Assembly (NCBI GenBank): GCA_937910785.1 | Contig: CALDLG010000103.1 | Coordinates: forward strand, 1-25,482 | Direction of reading: 5' to 3' | Origin: an uncultured Lachnospiraceae bacterium | GTDB taxonomy: Bacteria > Bacillota > Clostridia > Lachnospirales > Lachnospiraceae | Length of the DNA: 25,482 bases | In this document: piece after piece, positions 1-7,287 of the stretch | Layout of the letters: every line of letters starts with the position of its first letter | How positions within the stretch are numbered: the first letter of the stretch is position 1 | Notes under the pieces: model-generated | Databases searched by the model: none | What the model saw: only the letters and a program-made list of their open reading frames with translations | What the model was told of the DNA's origin: nothing | Position numbers and translations under genes: made by a program

Positions 1-175
1 ATGCCGGATCGATCTTCGGATTCGCCGGCGTCCTCACCGCCCCCTGCACCGATGCACCGTTCCTGTGCAGGTACGCTTCTTCAAATCCCGGCGTTTCACC
101 GCTTTGCCCGATCCTTCCGCGATGATACGGATTGTAGATCATCGCATTTCCCTGTCCAATTCCTGTCACTGCCAT
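1..175 (-). CDS. Hypothetical protein with GIG-type N-terminus, partial (C-terminus outside window)
   Basis: An open frame runs from an ATG at 175 leftward off the window edge. A textbook AGGAGG lies six bases upstream of that ATG, at about 182-190, which fixes the start. The visible 58 residues begin MAVTGIGQGNAMIYNPYHR and are polar, with many Gly, Asn and Pro and no signal peptide or membrane segment. The start resembles that of the neighbouring upstream gene, which begins MNVNGIGK, so the two may be small paralogues sharing an N-terminal Gly-Ile-Gly tag. The gene lies 73 bases after the upstream stop on the same strand and probably shares its transcript. Function is unknown. The larger plus-strand frame over this stretch has no ribosome binding site and is taken as a shadow. 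Confidence 0.7.
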   Translation of the reverse strand, partial: MAVTGIGQGNAMIYNPYHRGRIGQSGETPGFEEAYLHRNGASVQGAVRTPANPKIDPA

Positions 176-248
176 CGTCAATTTCCTCCTGCTGCTTTCT
201 ATATTTAACTCCCCTGAAAAGATTGTCTGTCAGATACCCCTGATCCCG

Positions 249-1121
249 TTATTTTCCTTTATCCTGAAATAACGCGGTCAATAATTTTTCCTCCGTATCC
301 TCTTTCTCCGCGTCCTGCAGCTCCTCCCTTTTTCCTTCGAGTTCCTGCACGGTTTCCGTCTGTGTCTGCTGCTCTCTCAGTTTGGCGATGCGTTCCCGCA
401 TCTCTTCCCGAAGCGCATCCAGCTGATCATCGAAGTCTTCCAGAAGCTTATCCCACTCCTCTACGGAAAATTCGGAGTTTCCAATCATGTATTTGGGCGG
501 CCCGTTCTTGATCCTGTCTTCTATGAACTCATAAAACTGAAGAAGCGCTTCTTCCATCGTCAGGGTTTCCGCCTCTTCCGTACTATCTTTGCCGGCCGCA
601 TTCTTTTCCCACGCTTCCAGAGCCATACGCTCAATCGGATCATTCGTATTGGGATCCACCCGATCGATTTCCACTTCGTAGCCCTTCACCGAACCGTCCT
701 CCGCCTTCTGCTCAACATATACGCTGCGCCCTTTTACATCGACTTTGGCCAGAAGCGAAAATCCCTGTTCCACACAGGCTTTTGCATAATCGCTTTTCCA
801 ACTGCCCGCAGCTCTTACCTCACAGCCCTTCGCTGCCTGCGGACCGGCTTCCTGCATATCTGCTCCGCTTATTTCCGCTTCCCGCGCAATGCCGCTTTCC
901 CGGACGCCCGCTGCCGTCACGACATTGCGATAAGAATATGCCGCATTGACTCTGGCTCCGGCGGGTGACCCGGTCTCTTCTCTGATGGAATCGCTTCCGG
1001 TCCGTCCATTCAGATTTTCGGACAGACTCTTCGAAAAGCCTCCGTCCCTTTTTCTCTCATTTTTTCCGATTCCGTTCGTTTTCTCATAACAAGGCTGTTT
1101 TCCGATTCCATTTACATTCAT
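249..1121 (-). CDS. Hypothetical protein with GIG N-terminus and C-terminal coiled coil (possibly DUF6033-like)
   Basis: This 290-residue soluble protein has no signal peptide or membrane segment. I choose the ATG at 1121 over the one at 1136: it has AGGAATGGAG about nine bases upstream and gives the N-terminus MNVNGIGK, matching the neighbour at 1-175. Residues of roughly 10-110 are low-complexity and polar. A folded part around 115-165 contains SVYVEQKAEDGSVKGYEVEI. A charged coiled coil around 220-280 is rich in Glu, Arg, Lys and Gln. It lies just after the sigma factor stop codon on the same strand, so the two are probably cotranscribed and perhaps translationally coupled. The layout recalls a clostridial family I know as DUF6033; that name is from memory and tentative. 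A link to the sigma factor, as target or partner, is inference from position only. Confidence 0.72.
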   Translation of the reverse strand: MNVNGIGKQPCYEKTNGIGKNERKRDGGFSKSLSENLNGRTGSDSIREETGSPAGARVNAAYSYRNVVTAAGVRESGIAREAEISGADMQEAGPQAAKGCEVRAAGSWKSDYAKACVEQGFSLLAKVDVKGRSVYVEQKAEDGSVKGYEVEIDRVDPNTNDPIERMALEAWEKNAAGKDSTEEAETLTMEEALLQFYEFIEDRIKNGPPKYMIGNSEFSVEEWDKLLEDFDDQLDALREEMRERIAKLREQQTQTETVQELEGKREELQDAEKEDTEEKLLTALFQDKGK

Positions 1122-1140
1122 ACTCAATTTCTCCATTCCT

Positions 1141-1620
1141 TTAGTCTGCCAACCTTTTTTTCAGGGCTTCCCTGCCCCTTTTTAAATTTGTCTTAACCGT
1201 ATTTTCCGGCATTCCCAGAAGCTGCGCGATCTCTTTAATGGAATAATCCTCATAGTAGAAAAAGTAAAGGCAGTCTCTGTACTTTTCCGGCAGTTCCATC
1301 ACTTCCCACAGTGTTTCGTCCTCCATTTCCTTCGGAAGATGAAAATACGCTTTTTCCTGCTCCGGTATTTTCTCGATGCTGACGGTCGTGCTGTTCCATT
1401 TACTCTTCATGACATCCCGGCAGAGATTTACAGTCGTCCGGATGAACCACGCTTTTTCATGCTCTTTGCTTTCAAACTGAGGTTCATATCTCAACAGTCT
1501 CACGAACACCTCCTGCGAAACATCCTCCGCATCCGCATGGCGCTTCATCTGCATGAATGCCACACGATACACGAGAGAATACTGCTCCCTAAAATATGCC
1601 TCGAATAATTGTCTTGTCAT
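1141..1620 (-). CDS. RNA polymerase ECF-type sigma factor (sigma-70 family)
   Basis: The 159-residue product has the size and layout of an extracytoplasmic-function sigma factor. Region 2, about residues 10-75, contains DAEDVSQEVFVRLLR and KAWFIRTTVNLCRD, the core-binding and -10 recognition helices. Region 4, about 103-155, contains LPEKYRDCLYFFYYEDYS, then IKEIAQLLGMPENTVKTNLKRGRE, the helix-turn-helix that reads the -35 element. No regulatory extension is present. The start at 1620 has a GAGGGGG stretch somewhat far upstream. A TGAAAC/CGTA element lies 32-58 bases upstream and would suit autoregulation. Downstream is the coiled-coil hypothetical gene; upstream, 104 bases away, is a 517-residue exported or anchored protein. 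No classic anti-sigma protein is directly adjacent, so the partner is uncertain. Confidence 0.93.
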   Translation of the reverse strand: MTRQLFEAYFREQYSLVYRVAFMQMKRHADAEDVSQEVFVRLLRYEPQFESKEHEKAWFIRTTVNLCRDVMKSKWNSTTVSIEKIPEQEKAYFHLPKEMEDETLWEVMELPEKYRDCLYFFYYEDYSIKEIAQLLGMPENTVKTNLKRGREALKKRLAD

Positions 1621-1651
1621 ATTCTGTCTTATCGTGCCCCCTCACTGTTAA

Positions 1652-1678
1652 TACGAATCAGGTCTGCGGAAAGTTTCA
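1652..1678 (-). promoter_or_regulatory. Candidate ECF-sigma promoter for the sigma factor gene
   Basis: On the minus strand TGAAAC (1673-1678) is followed after exactly 17 bases by CGTA (1652-1655). This is the layout of promoters read by ECF sigma factors of the Bacillus SigW/SigX type. It lies just upstream of the sigma gene, consistent with positive autoregulation. The match is seen in sequence; recognition by this particular sigma factor is inferred. Confidence 0.5.
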
Positions 1679-1724
1679 GCAGTTTTCATTTTTCTTCATT
1701 TCAGGACGTCACATAAACGCATGA

Positions 1725-3278
1725 TCAATACATGTCCTGAGCTTTATAAAAATCCCATCCCGTCCAGTCCTCATACATCCGCAGGAACTGCTCCTCCGTC
1801 AGATATTCTCTGACCGTATACTTCCCGTCCCCGTTCCGCGCAAGCTCTTCCTGCGTTTTCGGGCGCTCCCGCAGATAATAGACTCCGACGCCGCCGGTCC
1901 CGAACGTATCCGCATAAAATTCCCGAAAAGATTCCGTCGCCCTTTCCTCATCATCTTCCGTAAACCGGTATCTGACTAATGTATCCAGATATTCCTTTTC
2001 CCATTTTAAGTCAAACTGACATCTTCGAAAAATATTCGTGCCCGGCCCGCCGGATACCCCCCATTCATAAACAAGCTCTCCCTCCGCCGTAATGAAAAGG
2101 AATTCCATCCCGTCATTGACATCCACGTAAACAAGCTCCGCCATGCCGTCCTGCCAGGCAAATATCAACGAGATCATGATTTTACGGCTGTCATAGTCCG
2201 GCAGTTCCTCAATTACCCAGCCGCCGAGCAGCTCCGGCATCCCGTCTCCGTTCACATCCAGACGGCTCCACTCCTCTTCCTGCATTTCCCACAGATACGA
2301 ATACTCCTCCGGCGCTTTCACATCGGACCAGTCACCCTGCTCAATCCGATCGAAAATTTCACCGCATTCCGTAAATGCTTCCTGATCCTTCACCGGGTCG
2401 TACCGTTTCAGGACACAGGCTTCCGACTCGATTCTGCCGCTCTTCGTATCAATTTCCCAGTCCACGTAACGCCGCTTCCCCGAAGCTCTTTCGATGCCAA
2501 AGGCCTCTCCCCGGATCACACCCGCCTCATCAGAGCTGACTTCCGTCAGCTCCACCAGCACATCGGAAAAAATTCCTTCTCCACCTGCCGCCTGCTCTTC
2601 CACTTCCACCTCAAAGGCATCACAGAGCATTTCCTGCGCCGTCTCCGCATCGAAAAGCACCTTCTCCAGTTCCTGCATACGCCCGCTCTTTTCCGTAAAA
2701 GGCATGCTCTTCACGCTTTCAAAGCCATTCTCCCCGGAAATCTTTGTATAGAGGATTCCCTGTTTATCATCAACCAGAAAATCTTTGACAGGATAAAGCT
2801 GCAGCTCTTCCCACGGTGTCCGCACATAAAGCACATACTGGTAACAGGGAAAGCCCTCCGGCACCATCAGCCAGTCAAGATATTCCGCGTAAATCTGAAT
2901 TTCTTCCGTATCATATACACAGTCGCAATAACGGAATTCAATCGGATAATCCGCCTCCTGTCCCTGATAGCGCACATGGAAACCGCCTTCCGGTTCTTCT
3001 TCCTCCGCTCCTTCCCCATCCGCCTTCCGGACTTCCGCAGCCTTTCGCCGAACCGTTTCCGGGACGGATTCTTCCCCCGTAAAGGAGCCGTCTCCAAAGC
3101 TCCTGTCCGCAAAAAGCATGGATGTATCCGCCAGTCCTGCCCCGGCGTTCCGACTGCCCGCACAGATCAGGACCGGCAGCAGAAGCATCGCCCCCGCCGA
3201 CGCAGCGCGTTTTCCGATGATTCCATAATGATCATTGTTTTTTTCTTTTTGTATCCTTCGCTTCAATTTAATGACCAT
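1725..3278 (-). CDS. Exported or membrane-anchored hypothetical protein with EF-hand-like loop
   Basis: This 517-residue protein starts with a Lys/Arg-rich stretch, then a hydrophobic segment at about residues 24-42 (AGAMLLLPVLICAG). It is therefore either secreted or held by one N-terminal helix, with the rest outside the cell. It is not a clean lipoprotein, because the residue before the Cys is Ile. After an acidic linker come beta-rich stretches. Near residue 345 DVNGDGMPEL resembles a calcium-binding DxDxDG loop of the kind found in VCBS/FG-GAP and dockerin proteins. The C-terminal third has many aromatic and acidic residues. A GAGGG sits six bases before the start. It is divergent from the sigma gene at 3428 and upstream of the one at 1620, so an envelope-stress role is plausible from context. 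I do not recognise the family. Confidence 0.75.
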   Translation of the reverse strand: MVIKLKRRIQKEKNNDHYGIIGKRAASAGAMLLLPVLICAGSRNAGAGLADTSMLFADRSFGDGSFTGEESVPETVRRKAAEVRKADGEGAEEEEPEGGFHVRYQGQEADYPIEFRYCDCVYDTEEIQIYAEYLDWLMVPEGFPCYQYVLYVRTPWEELQLYPVKDFLVDDKQGILYTKISGENGFESVKSMPFTEKSGRMQELEKVLFDAETAQEMLCDAFEVEVEEQAAGGEGIFSDVLVELTEVSSDEAGVIRGEAFGIERASGKRRYVDWEIDTKSGRIESEACVLKRYDPVKDQEAFTECGEIFDRIEQGDWSDVKAPEEYSYLWEMQEEEWSRLDVNGDGMPELLGGWVIEELPDYDSRKIMISLIFAWQDGMAELVYVDVNDGMEFLFITAEGELVYEWGVSGGPGTNIFRRCQFDLKWEKEYLDTLVRYRFTEDDEERATESFREFYADTFGTGGVGVYYLRERPKTQEELARNGDGKYTVREYLTEEQFLRMYEDWTGWDFYKAQDMY

Positions 3279-3427
3279 ACCTTTCCCTCAGCCTGCGGAC
3301 TTTACTGCAAAAAGCTTACAGCGCCGGCACATATTCCAAAAATTTCAAAATTTTGTAACCAATCCATCTACCTTAATTGTATTATGAATGAAAGGCCTTT
3401 CAAATACAACTACAAAAAGGAGCACTC

Positions 3428-3910
3428 ATGAAGCAGGCATTACAGGAACTGGTGGCCTCTTACCGGAACAACCTGTTTGCGACGGCATTTAACGTATGCG
3501 GAAATGCGCAGGACGCAGAGGATGTTGTTCAGGAGACGTTTCTCCAGTATTACACCTATCAAAAAGAGTTTGACAGCGAACAGCATATACGCGCATGGCT
3601 GATCAGGGTTGCTGTCAACAAGGCAAAAAATGTCAACCGTACCTTTTGGAGACGCAATCGTCTTTCCCTTGAGGACTATATGGAAACCCTGACCTTCGAA
3701 ACGCCGGAATCGGAAAATCTTTTCGAAACGGTCATGCATCTTCCGGAAAAATATCGGATCGTCATTCATTTATTTTATTACGAAGACTATACCGTCAGGG
3801 AGATTGCGGGTATTTTGAAGTTGAGCGAAAGCAATGTAAAAATCAGGCTGTCGCGTGGACGCGCGCTGCTTCGTGATGCGCTAAAGGAGGAATCGAAGTA
3901 TGACGAATAA
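3428..3910 (+). CDS. RNA polymerase ECF-type sigma factor (sigma-70 family)
   Basis: The 160-residue protein is a second ECF sigma factor. Region 2 shows DAEDVVQETFLQYYTYQ and RAWLIRVAVNKAKNV. Region 4 shows LPEKYRIVIHLFYYEDYT followed by VREIAGILKLSESNVKIRLSRGR. It resembles the sigma factor at 1141-1620 in layout but differs clearly in sequence, so it is a distant paralogue rather than a recent duplicate. AAGGAG lies five bases before the ATG. Its last 11 bases overlap the start of the next gene, which has one membrane helix; that arrangement is the usual sigma/anti-sigma operon. The 150-bp region upstream contains a GTAACC element that could be an ECF -35 box, but its spacing to the -10-like GTATTAT is loose, so I do not claim a promoter. 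Confidence 0.93.
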   Translation: MKQALQELVASYRNNLFATAFNVCGNAQDAEDVVQETFLQYYTYQKEFDSEQHIRAWLIRVAVNKAKNVNRTFWRRNRLSLEDYMETLTFETPESENLFETVMHLPEKYRIVIHLFYYEDYTVREIAGILKLSESNVKIRLSRGRALLRDALKEESKYDE

Positions 3911-4514
3911 AGAGCTTTATAAACAGGCATTTTCAGCGCTTCATCCCTCCGGTCACTTATCTTTGGAGGTAGAAGAATTGGCACGAATTTCAAAAAAACA
4001 CAAAGCGAACATGACAATCGCCGCCGCAGTCGCATGCGCGGTCATTATCGGCGGATCGGGAACCGTATACGCCGCGGATATCGGCGGCATTCAGGAAAAA
4101 CTATCCTTATGGCTTTACGGAGAAAAAACACAGGTTGACGTCACGGAACATACCGGCGACACCGGATATACCTTTACCTATGAGCACGATGGGGAAACCG
4201 AAAGCATAGGCGGAGGAGGCGTCATCATCGAAGCCGACGGAACGGAAACCAGAATGAGCGCCGGAGAAGTGGCCGAAAATATAAATCAGTCCGCCTCCAT
4301 CATAGAAGATGATGACGGCAGGATCTGGGTTTATTACTATAATCAGAAATCAGATATTACGGAGCTTTTTGAAGAAAACCGCTGCCGGATTTCCCTATCG
4401 CACGACGGGGAAATAGTTTATATGGAAATTACCATGGAAAGCGACGGCTATACTTACACAAAAAGCAATGAACCGGAAAACGGTCCGGAATATATCTTCA
4501 TTCCCGCTGACTAA
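3900..4514 (+). CDS. Probable membrane anti-sigma factor
   Basis: This 204-residue protein has a short N-terminal cytoplasmic part (about 1-37), one membrane helix at about 39-60 (IAAAVACAVIIGGSGTVYAA), and an extracellular domain rich in Thr, Gly, Glu and Asp. Single-pass proteins of this shape, encoded directly after an ECF sigma gene, usually bind the sigma factor through the cytoplasmic part. The ATG lies inside the sigma gene (11-base overlap) with AAAGGAGG nine bases upstream, so expression is coupled. The cytoplasmic region has no zinc-binding HxxxCxxC, so it is not a ZAS-type anti-sigma; it is closer in layout to the DUF4179-type proteins. A signal such as envelope damage sensed by the outer domain is inference. 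The alternative is a co-regulated envelope protein. Confidence 0.7.
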   Translation: MTNKELYKQAFSALHPSGHLSLEVEELARISKKHKANMTIAAAVACAVIIGGSGTVYAADIGGIQEKLSLWLYGEKTQVDVTEHTGDTGYTFTYEHDGETESIGGGGVIIEADGTETRMSAGEVAENINQSASIIEDDDGRIWVYYYNQKSDITELFEENRCRISLSHDGEIVYMEITMESDGYTYTKSNEPENGPEYIFIPAD

Positions 4515-4522
4515 AACAACGT

Positions 4523-4616
4523 GGCTGCCGCATTAAGCAGAAGCCATGCCGCATATCGTTATCTATATTGCTCCGGATTACGATATAGGGCATAGTTCTC
4601 GCTTAGTGTGGCAGCC
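4523..4616. repeat. 94-nt long imperfect hairpin between convergent genes
   Basis: The arms GGCTGCCGCATTAAGC (4523-4538) and GCTTAGTGTGGCAGCC (4601-4616) pair with only two G-U wobbles. The stem then continues inward: 4546-4559 pairs with 4580-4593 at 12 of 14 positions, around a 20-nt loop. It fills the gap between the anti-sigma stop at 4514 and the MFS stop at 4625. Both flanks are moderately T-rich on their own outgoing strand, so a bidirectional terminator is the simplest reading. The length is much greater than a normal terminator, so a dispersed palindromic repeat or small non-autonomous element is possible. Confidence 0.6.
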
Positions 4617-4624
4617 TCTTTATG

Positions 4625-5869
4625 TTAATAAGCCTTTTGCAGTCTCCCTGCCCGCAGCGCAATCACAAGAGATACGGCTCCCGCAAAGAAAACCACTGCG
4701 AATTCGAACCCCGCACAGACCTCGAACAGCATGCCGTATAACATGCTTCCAAGCGGCTGTGCGCACATGGATACGGACATCATGAGCGCAATAACCTTAC
4801 CGATCAGCGCTGCCGGCGTCCCGGCCTGTACGAAAGACATAATCTGTACGGAAAAGATCGTTGAACAGACCATAATCAGAAAACAGCAAACCGTAAGCAC
4901 CAGATAATTGACCATGCCGGAATCAAAAAGAAACAGCGAAATTCCGATCGGAAACAGGCAGAGCGCACAGAAAACAATCAGCCTCCCCGCCTTTTCCACC
5001 GAAAGTCTTTTGGCAAAAATACCCGCACAGATTCCACCTGCCAGTCCTCCCGCCGCAAGCGCCCCCTGAGAAAAGCCATAAAGTGTATTTGCCAAAGATC
5101 CCTCCAACACAAATACCTCCGTAATCAGATAAGGCATTCCTACATTGAGCAGCGCGGACAAAAACAGATTGATACTGCAGGCCAAAAGCACCGCTTTTCC
5201 GATAACAGGCTTTTCATAACGGATAAACCGAAAGCTTTCCGAAAAATCTCTCCTCACGATCTCCCACAGGCGGCCGCTATTTTCCTGTTTTACGAAAGGA
5301 ATTCTGATAAAAATCTCCATGACCGCAGAAAAAAGGAAACACCCCGTACAGACGATCAGTACAGCCTCCAGCCCGTATGCGCTATAGACAATCCCGCCGA
5401 GTACAGGGCCAAGCAGCGCCGCAAGCGAACTGATCATATTGATGACGGAATTGGCCTGCATCAGATTTTCCTGACCGACCAATGCCGGCACGCTCGCGGA
5501 TACGGCGGGCTGATACGCGCCTGCGATTCCATATAGCAGCATTAACGTACCCGCAAGCAGCACAATCATATTCGGCCCGCCCATCAGCAGATAGAAGGCA
5601 AAACTGAGGAACGCAGTAAAGAAATCCAGCGCCACCATAATATTCCTCTTATTGATCCTGTCCGCAACAATGCCGCCCACCGGAGACAACAGCACCATGG
5701 GAAGAAAAGCACAGGCCGTCACCACGCCATACAGCGCGGAAGAACCCGTCTGATTTAACAGGTACAACGGCAGTGCGAACCGAATCGTTGCATTGCCAAA
5801 CAGGGAAATGATCTGGCCGACGACGACCATCGTAAAATCTCTTGAAAACAGTTTCTGTTTCATATCCAT
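4625..5869 (-). CDS. MFS efflux transporter
   Basis: This 414-residue, very hydrophobic protein shows about 12 membrane helices. It begins KLFSRDFTMVVVGQIISLFG, typical of the MFS_3 / macrolide-efflux-like branch, and has the major facilitator loop after helix 2 (GGIVADRINKRNIMV), with D and RxxKR in the expected places. The family exports drugs or small molecules by proton antiport; substrate cannot be read from sequence. GGAGG lies six bases before the ATG. The TetR gene upstream on the same strand ends 94 bases before; a terminator and a separate promoter with a palindromic operator lie between them. The exporter therefore looks individually repressed and induced by a ligand of that TetR protein. 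It converges on the anti-sigma gene across the long hairpin. Confidence 0.9.
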   Translation of the reverse strand: MDMKQKLFSRDFTMVVVGQIISLFGNATIRFALPLYLLNQTGSSALYGVVTACAFLPMVLLSPVGGIVADRINKRNIMVALDFFTAFLSFAFYLLMGGPNMIVLLAGTLMLLYGIAGAYQPAVSASVPALVGQENLMQANSVINMISSLAALLGPVLGGIVYSAYGLEAVLIVCTGCFLFSAVMEIFIRIPFVKQENSGRLWEIVRRDFSESFRFIRYEKPVIGKAVLLACSINLFLSALLNVGMPYLITEVFVLEGSLANTLYGFSQGALAAGGLAGGICAGIFAKRLSVEKAGRLIVFCALCLFPIGISLFLFDSGMVNYLVLTVCCFLIMVCSTIFSVQIMSFVQAGTPAALIGKVIALMMSVSMCAQPLGSMLYGMLFEVCAGFEFAVVFFAGAVSLVIALRAGRLQKAY

Positions 5870-5889
5870 ATGTGACCTCCATTCATTTT

Positions 5890-5915
5890 CATACCGAACG
5901 ACGGTATGTATAATA
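5890..5915 (-). promoter_or_regulatory. MFS promoter -10 box with TetR-type operator
   Basis: The plus-strand palindrome CATACCG-aacga-CGGTATG (5890-5908) has perfect 7-bp arms. On the minus strand it begins directly after a TATTAT -10 box (5910-5915), so a repressor bound there would cover the transcription start of the MFS gene. No strong -35 box is visible, partly because the terminator of the upstream gene occupies that place. Binding by the neighbouring TetR protein (5964-6617) is inferred from position. Confidence 0.7.
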
Positions 5916-5916
5916 G

Positions 5917-5945
5917 TAAAAAATATCTGCCCTCTTAAAGGGCAG
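5917..5945 (-). terminator. Rho-independent terminator of the tetR-type gene
   Basis: On the minus strand CTGCCCT-ttaag-AGGGCAG (5927-5945) forms a perfect 7-bp stem followed by ATATTTTTTA. It lies 18 bases after the TetR stop codon and separates that gene from the MFS promoter. Confidence 0.8.
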
Positions 5946-5963
5946 TCTGCCGCTCCCGCAGGT

Positions 5964-6617
5964 TTATCTGTTCTTCAGGTAAATATTCGTCAGCTCTACC
6001 ATTCTGTCACTCAGCTCTTCATCCACAATATCCAGACCGAGTCCCTTCATTACCTGATAAAAGATCTTTGTCTTTCTCCTGATCTTCTCCACAGAATCAC
6101 CAAATACCATCGGATTCATCCAAAAATTCGCAATCAGCATGATAAGCTCCGCCAGTTCAAGCGGATATTCCGCTTCAATCGAACCATCCTCTATGCCCTG
6201 CTCCAAAATCGGACGAATATAGTTGGGCGCAACATCCGATATCGTCTCGCCCAGCATGCTGAACAGCAATTTAGGATTCGAGCCGAGATTCGGCGCGAGC
6301 GTAAAAATCTCATCCTGTTCGGGCCTGTTGACGGATTCTTTACAGATTGCCCGCAATTTCTCCTTTCCGTTTAAATTCTTCTGATCACGAATATCGGCAA
6401 GCATCCCGTTGGATTCTCCCGTTATCCTTTCCGTCACGGCGACCAGAATCTCCTCTTTTGACCTGAAATGATGGTAAATGGCGCCTTTACTGAGCCCGCC
6501 CAGATGATCGATAATGTCCTGAATCGATGTATGCTCATATCCCTTTTCCAAAAACAGCCGGGCCGCAACATCCAGAATCAGACTGACCGTTTCCTCCGGG
6601 TGCTTGTTCCTCGCCAT
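5964..6617 (-). CDS. TetR/AcrR family transcriptional repressor
   Basis: This 217-residue protein has the TetR N-terminal DNA-binding domain: ILDVAARLFLEKGYEHTSI, then the helix-turn-helix IIDHLGGLSKGAIYHHFRSK, at about residues 13-56. The rest is a helical ligand-binding domain. I place the start at 6617 (MARNKHPEE), where GGAGG is six bases upstream; the longer frame to 6668 would include the promoter. A near-consensus promoter (TTGACA, 18 bp, TATTAT) lies directly in front. The next gene on the same strand is the MFS exporter, whose promoter carries a clear palindrome, so this is very likely its local repressor. Its own promoter shows no copy of that palindrome, so autoregulation is not evident. 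Confidence 0.93.
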   Translation of the reverse strand: MARNKHPEETVSLILDVAARLFLEKGYEHTSIQDIIDHLGGLSKGAIYHHFRSKEEILVAVTERITGESNGMLADIRDQKNLNGKEKLRAICKESVNRPEQDEIFTLAPNLGSNPKLLFSMLGETISDVAPNYIRPILEQGIEDGSIEAEYPLELAELIMLIANFWMNPMVFGDSVEKIRRKTKIFYQVMKGLGLDIVDEELSDRMVELTNIYLKNR

Positions 6618-6638
6618 AGAATACCTCCATTTCCTTCT

Positions 6639-6668
6639 ATAATAGCATACGATTTTTCTCTTTGTCAA
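6639..6668 (-). promoter_or_regulatory. Sigma-A promoter of the tetR-type gene
   Basis: On the minus strand TTGACA (6663-6668) is followed by an 18-bp spacer and TATTAT (6639-6644), ending 22 bases before the chosen ATG. It begins 24 bases after the flavodoxin stop codon, with no terminator between, so some readthrough from the flavodoxin operon is possible. Confidence 0.75.
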
Positions 6669-6691
6669 CTCTTTATGTAACTAAAATTTTC

Positions 6692-7225
6692 CTACAATCC
6701 TTTCAGATAAGCAATCAGCGGTTCTGCATATTTTCTGTCCGAAATATCAAAAGAAGCGGCGATCATCTTTTCCATTGCCTGCTCCTCCCCGCTCTTGTTC
6801 TTTTTCTTCTTCAGCATGGAAGCAAACCCTTTCATCATCATTTTATCCATACATGACATCCGCTCATAGCACAGCCCCGCCTGCATATAAAAATGCGGTA
6901 TCCGCTCCGCCTCTCCGTCGGGCAGATTCTGCTTCCAGAATCCTTCGATCAATGTTTCCTCTTCATTCGGCATGGCTCCTGTCACAAACAGAACGAGCCT
7001 CTTTGCGCCGCTTTGTGAAAAAAGCTTCCGCATCTTCCGATAACCGTCAATCGATCCCGCATGCGCCCTGCTTCCATAAACGACCGTATCATAATCCGAC
7101 AGCATCTCTTTCGTCACACGCCGGTAATCCATGACCGTACAGGAAATCGCTTCTCCAACGATATCCGCATATTTCCGGGTAAATCCCGTTGTACTTTTAT
7201 AAACGATTAAAATTCGATTCTCCAT
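6692..7225 (-). CDS. Flavodoxin-domain protein
   Basis: The roughly 177-residue product begins MENRILIVYKSTTGFTRKYA, the flavodoxin phosphate-binding loop with the T/S-x-T-G-x-T/S-x-K pattern for FMN. A middle stretch DYDTVVYGSRAHAGSIDGYR matches the second FMN-contacting loop. The C-terminal part is Met- and Lys-rich. It belongs with the flavodoxin_5 / HemG-like group, which carries electrons or acts as FMN-dependent reductase; partner unknown. The first ATG is at 7225; a GTG at 7237 with AAAGG just upstream is an alternative start that would add four residues. It lies 62 bases downstream of a TetR gene on the same strand and probably shares its palindrome-controlled transcript. Confidence 0.85.
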   Translation of the reverse strand: MENRILIVYKSTTGFTRKYADIVGEAISCTVMDYRRVTKEMLSDYDTVVYGSRAHAGSIDGYRKMRKLFSQSGAKRLVLFVTGAMPNEEETLIEGFWKQNLPDGEAERIPHFYMQAGLCYERMSCMDKMMMKGFASMLKKKKNKSGEEQAMEKMIAASFDISDRKYAEPLIAYLKGL

Positions 7226-7287
7226 CCTTATCAACACACCTTTCCGTACATTCTTTCAAAATCCGCAGCCAATATCCGTTCCCCGGC

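Noticed and set aside
1..243. Open plus-strand frame of 80 codons at the window start
   Set aside because: No ribosome binding site, Ser/Pro-rich translation typical of an antisense shadow, and a well-supported minus-strand start with AGGAGG lies in it.
2867..3431. Frames of 98 and 151 codons over the start of the 517-residue gene
   Set aside because: Arg/Pro-rich shadow translations in other frames of a gene with a good start and a coherent product.
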